A DNA stretch of 64,000 nt from Hyalella azteca. Taxonomy: Eukaryota; Arthropoda; Malacostraca; Amphipoda; Hyalellidae. The stretch covers positions 3,357 through 67,356 of the forward strand of contig NW_025933081.1 in the NCBI RefSeq assembly GCF_000764305.2. The letters run 5' to 3'. Each line of letters opens with the position of its first letter. Position 1 is the first letter of the stretch. Below are positions 12,400-22,800 of this stretch, in pieces. The notes under the pieces were generated by a model. That model was given only the letters and a program-made list of their open reading frames with translations. It was not told the DNA's origin and did no database searches. The translations under genes and the position numbers were made by a program.

Positions 12400-13720
12400 T
12401 AATTATGAATAACATTGTGTGCTGATACTTGGGTTCATATGCTTCTACCTTTATCTAATCGAGATACCAAAGGCATTTATTCTCTATTAGAATTTAATTC
12501 TTTTGGATTCCTAACGGCGTTAGCTAGTCACACAAATATCTTAATAAAATTGAACTTAGCAGATGTACGTGTTGATGTTTGCCTAAGTGACCAGTCACGT
12601 AAGGAAGTGATTAAACGCGGAAAACTGTGCAAACTCATAACCAGAAGAACTTTATGGTATTAGATAGGCACGATATTTGAGTGAATAAATTTATTCATAA
12701 TAATATTAATCACGATTAAATCTTTGAACGAATCAGTTATTTTTTGGCGCTTTCCCCTTTAATAAGTATTCCCTTATAATAAATTCCCTTTTCCCTTATA
12801 ATAAGTATTAAAAGTACTATATATTTGTTTTATGGATGAAAGAATGTTCAAAGGTTCTTATACAATTATTTGTTACAATGTTTACTAATATGGCATAAAA
12901 AGTTCCGCATTCATGTTTTACTCTATTTTTGATTATAATGAGGAAGATGTATGATTATATTGGCGACTGTGGTATGTCCCTCCAAAACCGCGAAGAGTTC
13001 AAGTATGTTGAAGAGTATAAGGGAAAAACGAAAAAAATTATACCTACTGGAATGATGTTAAATCGTGTATACAACGCCATGACTTATTCAACTCTTATCT
13101 ACAGTTTTATTGCTCTCAGATAGCTCGATAAATATTCAGCTATTTTTTTATTGCTAAGGATTTTACTTCGTTTTCATGTCACCTGGATTATCAACACACA
13201 AATTATGGTAACAATTTTGGGAACAATCTTCTAGTTCAAACACAATGACAGCTTTGAAAAAAGGCTTATGTAAACCATAATCAACAATTATTATTTTCCA
13301 CTCATATTGACCCGCGGAAATGAAGACTGAAGCTGCCGAACCTTGTATTGTTGCTTATCAAAGATATGTTTTCAAATGAATTTTGCTTCATGAAGGTGAT
13401 AACTTCCTCTTTGTCGATGTCAGAGAGGATTATTTGGCTCATATTAATTATTATTTGAATGTGGAAGCAGTTGAAAGTATTCAATTTTACTTGCACGCTT
13501 CTAGATTTTTCAGTCGTGCTTCTGGTTGTGTTTTTCGCAAATAATTTCAAAATTTCAATTGATTAGTTTTATATACCTACCTCTTTTTCCAAGAGGTAGA
13601 CTTTGCGTTCTTGATTGTTTAAGCCACTGGTCATTCGGTTTCTTCATTTTTATGTGTAACGAAAAACTAACGGCAGTTCACCATTATTACTTCAGTGTGC
13701 TGGGACTCGACTGCCTATAA
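12400..13720 (-). repeat. Segmental duplication: 3' flank of caspase copy A
   Basis: Seen: stretches such as 12580-12690 (gaccagtcacgtaaggaagtg, then cggaaaactgtgcaaac), 13455-13545 (gtggaagcagttgaaagta, then ttcagtcgtgcttctggttg) and 13630-13700 recur downstream of copy B at 48551-49127 and in the displaced block 57180-57675. No coding sequence is supported. The block marks the left boundary of the duplicated caspase unit. Confidence 0.7.
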
Positions 13721-13822
13721 GGTATTAATTTGATGCTTTGAGCATAATTAGAAACCAGCTTGAGGCACTAGTGATAACATAGTCTAGTTAAGACTTCTGC
13801 GTTCCGAATCTTTCGTGCATGG

Positions 13823-16800
13823 TTACTTCTTGCTTGGTTGAGTAAAGAGCAGCTTCCTGGTGAGCGTGCTGGAGATGTTGGGCACCTGCTTGTTCCATTG
13901 ATGTTCGTGGCCTTGTACAACCACGTCGAAGTCAAGCGCAACTCGCCGGGTCACCTGTAGAAAACGCATGATGAATTCAAAAAAATATTTGGATACGGAA
14001 AATTCTTTCTTAACTGTCAAGCATGAATAAAAATATGAAGAAGCTGCTTCATTATACCGCTGAATAATAAATTAATATTACTGATTAGTATTTCAAAGCA
14101 TACAATATTTCGAACTAACTTACACTGATATATTTTGAGTATACGGTTTAATTTTTTGTTGCATAATAGTCTCCCAGATATGTGGGATTTCGTTTTCCAT
14201 TTACCACTCTAGACTATCAGCTACTGTTCATGAAGCTCTCTCTCGCTACTTAATGCTGCTCTATTTTTCATGTCGTGTCACTTAGCTCTAGCGTGATAAT
14301 CTTTGTGTTCAGATTGCTTGCAAAAATATTCACGGTTATACGAGTTCAGTGACCTCACCCTAAATCAATCAATCACAGTTTAGTATAAGACGTTTGTGGT
14401 GGCCTCTTCTTCAGGTACACGCGCAGAAATACGTGAGATTTTTCCCAAATTGCGATCCACTTCTTGCCCTTGTGTGCGCCATTCTGACCCAGTTTTTGCC
14501 CACTGAAATTTCTTATGAATGCTAAGCACAGTTTCGTCTCAATATTTGAACGACTAACCTTGATGAGGATGTCCATGAGGGGAGTCGAGGTGCCCTCCTC
14601 TTTCAGGGCGAGGCTCAGGAAGTGAAGGAAGACGCTTCCATTTATGACGCTTTCATTTATGTCGCTTCCGGACTGGTTGAACGCAGGCAAGCCTTCTCAA
14701 TAAAAAGTTTATCCTTAATCGACAAGATTAATTTTTGGGCTGAAATTTCATCAACTTGAAATTTGATCGTAAAATTCCTACAAGTTGAGTTATATTAACT
14801 AATCTAAAGTTTACGGTCAACACGAACAAACTCTATGCACTGCACTCATAACTTATCTTTTGAGAAGCTCCACCAACTCCAGTTCTAAGTTCTCACTAAG
14901 ATCCAGTTCTCAGAGACACATTGAGGGTGGATGGCATTTCTTCTATACACTCAATTCCTCAGTGGAAGAAGGAATTTACGTATGCTCCAGACTTCGAGGA
15001 GTGATTATTAAACTGAATTTTGAGAGCTAAGTTGCCTCCAAATGAAAAGATGCTCGTTTTCTTTTGCAACTTATAACCTGTCGGCTGCAATCTACGGCTG
15101 CTGGGGCTTTGTGCCTTTAGATTTACTTACCCTCCAGTATCATATCTAAAGTTTGATCATTTTACACACTTATTCGATTTTCGTGTCAATTTCCTCTTGA
15201 TATAAATTACCGCCCTGTAGTTTTTTGTACTGTAATTTAGGTACTGATTGGGCATGTAAATGCACCTTCTTCACTCTAATATTATCCTGCTAATACAAAA
15301 CGCTGTTGATGCAAATCGGCGATAGTGATTCAAAAGTTAAATGTTTATCCTCGTTTTTTTAATATGTTTGTTATAAATTGACTAAAAGTTCGCCAATTAG
15401 CATTGAGGATAATCAAAAAATTTTTCAATTCTCGGATGTGAAACCTCAGCACTCTATTCTCAGCTAAAAGTTGGTGCAGTATTTGGGTTGGTCGATTTTG
15501 CTTTGGGTAAACAAAGAGCGCATTCTATCGTCACCTACGAAAGATGGAGAGCATTTAATCCTCACCTTTTCGAGATAGAGAGGGACTATGTGCATTGTAT
15601 CCTGACCTTCAAAGGACCAAGCGCAATTTATCCTAGCAGTTGAAATACCCATCGCATTTCACCCTGACCGTCGAAGGACCTTACGAATTTTATCCTGACC
15701 TTCGAAGGATCCAGCACATTTTATCCCATCATACAAGGGACCCAGTGCATTTATACAGATCTTCGAGGAACCCAGCGCATTTTATTATGTTCATCAAAGG
15801 ACTCGACACATTTCATCCTGACCTTCGAAGGACCCCCACATGATAAGGAAGTCGGCGTGTGCAGGTAGCACATACTCCTTCTCCTTGTCTGCGGTGCTGT
15901 CGGTGGTCACGCGCAGCCCCACGCCCTTGTCTGTCTTTACGCCGCGACAAGCCTGCGGGCAAAAACGTCTTACAATTTAGCAACGAGAAACCCTAAGGGG
16001 GACTTGTGACGCGTGTCTGTGCTCGTCAGAAGTCCTATGGGATTTCGCGCTCATAGGGGGATTGTTCCTGAGCGCCCCACCGCTGAGAGCGCGGTGTCTG
16101 ACTGCAGATCTCAGTTGTGGGGTTAAGCCATCATGTAGGTAGGATTCCTTACATTTCCCTTCTCTCTCTCTCTCTCGTGCGGGCGGCCGACGTCCCGTGT
16201 AAGCGACCTCTTGTTCGAGTGTCTTCGTTTCTGTTACTTTTCACCTGTCCCTCCTTGTCACTTCGTCTCTTTGAGATGCTAACGCTGCTTCTTTCGAGCC
16301 AGTTTCAGCGGGCTGGACATCTGAGACTTTCCACCCCTCGTGGGTTATGAACAATTTTTGATTTGAGAATCTTTCTTGGTAATCTTGGTACTTGTTTGGG
16401 ACGTAGCAGTCCCAGGGCACGATGGATTGCCGCTTCTGATTATATCGTTCATCCGCCCTCATTTGGGCCACCTGATGCACGATGCTGTTGCTTGCTTCTC
16501 GCCGCTGCTAGTGTTGCAGGGGAGGTCGATCTAGGATTGTGCCCAGGAAAACGTCCAGTTGTCTCTTGAAGGTCTCCAGGGTGAACTCTCCCTCTCTTAG
16601 ATCCTTTGATAGGACGTTAAACAGCCTTGGCCCTGCCACGGAAAGTGATCCTTACCGCAGGGATTGAAATCTGACTGCGGATCTGTTACGTAATGGGGGG
16701 ATCTTGCACAGTCTCCCCCTTCTCTCGTTGTACATAATATGTCTCAATCCTCTCGAAGTTTGGCACCTCCGGTTATCATTTTCCATGGGTACAGAATGAC

Positions 16801-19800
16801 ATACCTCTCTCGTCTCTGCAGTGAGTACAGACCCAGGCTCCTCAACTTCCATCCCTCTGATCCTGGAAGTGAAGGTTCGCTGGACACCTTTCAGTTACTG
16901 CACTGCGCCGAGTGTGAACGGGGTCCAGAGCTGGCAGCAGTATTCAAGAATTGGTATTACAAGGGCTCTAAAGAGTGTGATCATTGGTTCCGCTTCTCTT
17001 GTTCTGAACGTCCGCCAGATCCACCCCATCTGTCGCCTACCTCTTGCGGTTATTGCCGTTACGTGACCACCAAAATTGACCTGAGTATTCATCAACACTC
17101 CTAGATCACGAACAAGTCGCTTCTCTTCGATTTCCGAGTTGTCAGGTACTAAGTAGCGGTGCTTTATATCAGTTCTTCCGCTACCTCTGTATCTCAGAAC
17201 CTCAAACTTGGTCCCGTTGATCTGCATGTTGTTCACTTGGGCCCAGTCATATATTGCAGAGAGGTCTTTTTGAATTCACCTCCGACTCCCAGCAGTCTTA
17301 ATTTTCTGAAGAGCACTCCATGGTCAACTTTGTCAAACGCTTTCGTGAAGTCCAAATACACCACGTCCACCCCGGCCCCCTCATCCAGCATGGCCAGGAT
17401 TTGGTGGTGATGCTCCAGTAACTGAGACAAACATTAACGATTTCGTCGAAAACCGTGTGGCCTTCTGTTGAAAAGGTCAGCGTCTTCCATATGTACTGCA
17501 CCAACCTTCTGGCAACAACCTTCTCAAATACTTTGATTACGTGGGATGTTAATGTAACCGGCCTGTAATTTTGGGGTTTGTCTCTTGCACCTCCATTGTA
17601 GATAGGGGTAATAACCCTAATTTTAGGTCACTTGGAGCATTTCCTTCTCTCAATGATGTTTTCCAGAGCAAAGTCAGAGGGACCTTTAGTGCACTGACAC
17701 ATTTTTTCAGTAAAACTGCAGGCCCGGGAGCCGAATAAGTAGATAATTCTTGGATACTCCTCTCTAGATCCGGTGTTTCAAACTCAATGTTCATCAGCTC
17801 CCGCTCCCCTGGAAGTTCTTGAATGACTCCAATTTCGTTCTCCTGTCTTGAGTATCGGGGTTCGCTAAATACTTTTTCAAATTGAGTTCCCAGAAGTTCG
17901 CACATGCCCTGGTCGTCTCCAACAAGGACATCGTTATTTTTCAGAGGCCCCACTGAGGCTCTGATTTTGGCCTTTGACCGGGCATATTTGCAGAAATATT
18001 TGGGATTCTATCGAATGGCAGACACCGATGGTAGACACCGATGGAAAAACTTTCGATAACTGAGACTTTGCACCTCTTTAGTGATGTTCATCATGACTTT
18101 CGGTGCGAGATAGATAAGTAGCTGAAGCGCTAGTAAACATGTGGCCACTAAACTAACTAACTGGCATCGAGAATACAGTCATATATTTTTCGTCGAAATT
18201 ACATTATGAAAATAGCTAGATATTTTTTACTATTGGAATGGATCTTCATCAAATTGATTTTCAATTACTTCAAAAATCTCCAGTTTGAGTGGTTTGATAT
18301 TAAAAAGTACGCAAACAATGACCCTAATTAATTTCTATGTGCGTTTCTCCCACCTGAATGAAGAAAAGCTTTGGTTTCCCCGCCAGCGTGGGGCACTTGT
18401 CCCCCGTGAACAGCTCCCACAACTTCGTGGTGCGGAACTTGTCGTCGTAGGCGCACAAATATTCCAAGCCCTCATCGTTTCCGCCGTGGCTCATGAAGAC
18501 GATGACCAACGCATCGCAGTCGCTGTGGTCGCGCTCGCTCACTGCGTAATAAATTCAGCGAGACATTGTCACGGAGCCTGTACCAACTGGGCGTAACGTG
18601 AGACTATATCCTATCCGCAATAACCAAATCATAGCTCGTCACACTTCTTGCAGGTCAATACAGAATCACCAAAAGGAGAATAAAGGCGATCAAACATGAA
18701 GCTTTCGTTGAATAACGACAAAGTTAATAGATTGTATGCTGAAGACTTGGAGTCAAGACTTCGGATCAAGATTTGGAGGCCTCTCTACCCGTATGGTGGC
18801 GCAGATTGAGTGATCCTATCGAGCTACTATTCCGCAATACTGAGTGGATCCGGCAACATCGCACGGACTTTTGAAGCCATTTCATTAAAAGAAGGATCAA
18901 TATAAAAGACTTCTATAAAAGTTGCATTTCCCTCCTTCACATATCAACCCACCAAGTGTGTCTCATGACAAACTGACATAAAGAAATAGAGAAATGCACA
19001 AGGAAACCAAACAATATATTCGTTCAGGTCTGGTCCAAGTTGTGGGCTGTTGCTGGTCCAGATATCGGCCGTAATGCCGCAGTAAGGAATTCTAGCGTAT
19101 CCATCGAACTCCATGAGGAATCTCATCAAGGAGCCGTAGATGTCTGGCTTGGATTAGTGCCGTCGAGTTTCGGCTCGTCTCGTTCGTTGCTGCTCCTCAA
19201 TATCAGCAGACGCCACAGCAGACATCGCCAGTTACTTTGAGGGTTCGTGCTTGTTTGATGTACAAGTACGAGCGACAAATGTAACAACGTCAACTTATCG
19301 ACCTTGTCCCACCACGAGCATGCAACGACACAATAGTCACGCCACCCAGCACTCACAGCATCACTCTCCACATTTGCTCCGAAGCGTACTCTTTCTCGAG
19401 GGCTAAGCAACGCACCCAACAGATGACAGCCATCGCTGCCACATTATCCTCACAATATTCGTCAATTTAAAGAAGAATTATGTACTGGCCTTCCGTTCAT
19501 TCCTACATTGATACTCAATTGCTTTCTTTTGTACCCTGTCCAGGTTTTTAGTGCGAGCTCTAGATCGTGTCAACGGTCCATGCACTTTTAAAAAGGTTTC
19601 GTTTCTCTTTATCAAGTTTCGTCCCTAGCCGCGTCATTTGTTTGCTCTAAGTGATCATCTGATCGACCTTCACAAATACAATCGAATGGACTGCTACTCC
19701 TACTTCGAGCTCTTAATCCTAGTTCCTTCCTGATACTCATAACTCTTCGCTTAGCTGATGCTCCTATGTCGCTAGCAGGGTTGGTGATTTTTTTCATAAA

Positions 19801-22800
19801 TCAAAAAATAAAAAATCAATGATTTTTTGATTTTTTCATAATTTTTTTGATTTATTTGATTATTTTGACTTTTTTTCATGATTTTTTTATTTATTTGATT
19901 ATTTTGATTTTTTCAGATTTTTTGTCTTTTTAAAAGGTTTTTTTAGGTTGCAATTAGCCTACTAACAATATGAGTATATGGATCATAATGGATGGCAAAA
20001 AAGGGCAGTTATTGTCTTCATTAATGGCCAACAGGCCAAGGTGGTGTTTACCATTTTGGGATTTTTGGGTGAACAATTATTGATAGGTCTATTCATTAGC
20101 TTTGTAAAGTTTGTATGGAGCAAGTTAAGAAGCTAAATATTGACCATTTAACTGGCTTCAATATATAAAAACACTTCAGGAACGCAGATCTTCTAAACAT
20201 TGAAGAGTCACATAACAGTAACAGATATGTAGCTGATAGCACAGTGCAAAACACTATCAATAGATCTACTAGTTATATGTCCTATAAATCTACCAGACTC
20301 TACCCTCTAAACATACCAACTAGTAGTATTCTCAGAGGAGGGAGTAACCGTGACAGTTAATTCCGATCGCTATGCTGCAATGTTGCAAAATTTCTTGCAG
20401 CCCAGGATGGAAAACATTGTTGAAAATGAACCATTTGGAGACGTGTGGTTCCAGCAGGATGGGGCTATAGCTCACACAGCCCGAATGTTACTCAATGTTT
20501 TGAAACGCATGTTTCCCGGAGGTATGGTGTCTCTGAGGAGTGATTTACAGTGGCCTGTGAGGTCACCTGATTTGAGCATTTGCGATTTATTTCTTTGGGG
20601 AGTTGCCCTCACACCCTACCACAGCTAAGGGGACTGATTATTGCAGCAGAGGTTATGGCCATACCTTGCCATATGTGTGAACGTGCTGTAGGAAACTTCC
20701 GAGGACGACTCCAACAGTGTGATGCAGCTAACAGTCACCATCTTCCTAATATTGTTTTCAAAACATACGGTTTTTATTTTATTTTACAACTTGAAAGGTA
20801 TGTTATGCTAATCTCGAGGAAAATAAACTTTCTTCTTTATATGTACCTCCATTACTCTTTTATTTTGCCTCAAAACTGCTCAATCGGTCCTGCCCCACCC
20901 TGTATGAGCTAGCTAACACATTCAAATTGTATATTAAAATCAATATATGACAAATAGTTGAAGACTACCTATAGCTTTATAAGAATTAGCTTAGCTGCTA
21001 GCTATGTAAAATGTATTGCAACACTTGATGCCTCTGTCCCATAAACATTCAATTTATTGGAACCTAATACACAATAAAGGCAACAAGTTTATATACCAAT
21101 TTGTCATTCATAGTACATTTATACTAAACCATGAATAACAATACCTCAAAATAAATTAAAGACTGCCACTCAATATATTTAAATATATATAAAAAAATCA
21201 AAAATATAAAAAATCGATTAATTCATGATTTAAAAAACAAATAAAATGATTTAATCACATGATTTAATCATTTTGATTCAATCATTTCCCTCCCTGGTCG
21301 CTAGAATTGTCTTTACTCATTCCGTGAAAAGTTTCACATTCCAAAAAAACTTGCCTTGTGTGGTCTACCCACCCCGGAGGAATACTTGCGCAACCTTTGA
21401 TCTGAACACTAGCACCCTCGCTGTGTAGCCGAGAGGTAATTTCTATTGATGTGAATTAGACACATATAATTTATTCAACTTTTAATGAAACACTATTTTT
21501 GAAAAAGTGTCAAATTGGGCCCATTGCCCCCACCCCTGGGGCAATGGGTCCGCGGGCTTGGGGCAAGGCGCCCACTCCTGGTCCCTTTATCACAATTGCA
21601 TATTTTTTGTTTAAAAATTATAAAATAACACTTAACAGTTAAAAATAAGAAAAATGTAATAAAAAATATTACATTCATTTATTTATTAACAACTTAGAAA
21701 ATCATATCGTTAAAACGAAAAAAATATATTCTTGGCTTTAAAAATCTATCACTGACGCGAAAAATAATATTTCATGTGAATAAAAATATATGTCCTTGAA
21801 TAGAAAAATATATCCTTGCCATAAAAATTCATCCACGACATAAAAAAATGTATCCTTGACTAAAAAAAGTATATTTACGTGATCAGAAAAAACTTCGTTC
21901 TAGTTTCGTCCATAATCCAGATATTATGTGCAGGGAATTCGTACTTTATCGTGATTTCAGCCAACACATGAAAACTTATCAACTTTTGGCTCATTGGTGT
22001 TGACTGAAATCAACTTATGGCAAGGCATGAGTCAGTAACTCGATACGGGGTCATAAGCATAACTAGAAATTAGAACCTGCTGCTTTGAGGCGGCAAATAA
22101 TAAAATTCATACAATATGAAGTGTAATTTATAATTCAAAAAGCTAGTCATAGTTTTGAGAAGCTCATTGAGACAAATCTAATGATGTATAACACAAGACT
22201 TCACAGTATGATATTGAGCCCACCATGGGCGCTTTGCCCCGTGACACGCATGGACCCGTTGCCCCACTAGGTATCATTTCAATTTATAGAGGGGGATGCG
22301 CAAGTATGTTCCCTGTTCTATAACTCCTGCCCCTATGCTCTGCAAGCCTAGTATAAAAATTGCGCGATGTCATACCGACATACGCAGATGCGCACTGCGC
22401 ACAACTATATTGATAAACTAGGGATGATCGCATAAGAACAAGGATAGGACCTTTGTACTTGAAAAGGAGCTAATTTTAAAATTGTTCACTAGCAATACAT
22501 TAAGATTTACATTTGGGAGATATTTAGAGAATAGATCTTTCAACTCCTTTGCCATCGTCTCAGATGCGGGGCCAAAGTAAGAAAAAGAACAATAAACACG
22601 ATTCCTATCGTCACGTTCGGGAACCACCTCAGCATATTGTTTAGACAAGAACTTCTTAATTTGAGTGTACAGAAATTGTGAAGGAAACCCATTCAGTGAG
22701 AACATACTGCGCAAATATTCAAATTCAGTGTGCATACTATGTAAAGTAGAGCAAATTCGGAAACCGCGGTTTAATAATGTTTGAATCTCATTTAATTTGA

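Noticed and set aside
16739..17410. Plus-strand frames of 83-121 codons
   Set aside because: Antisense shadows of the CR1-like LINE that reads on the minus strand.
18285..18596. 103-codon plus-strand frame
   Set aside because: Antisense of caspase A exon 4, which has splice signals, phase and the MSHGG motif on the minus strand.
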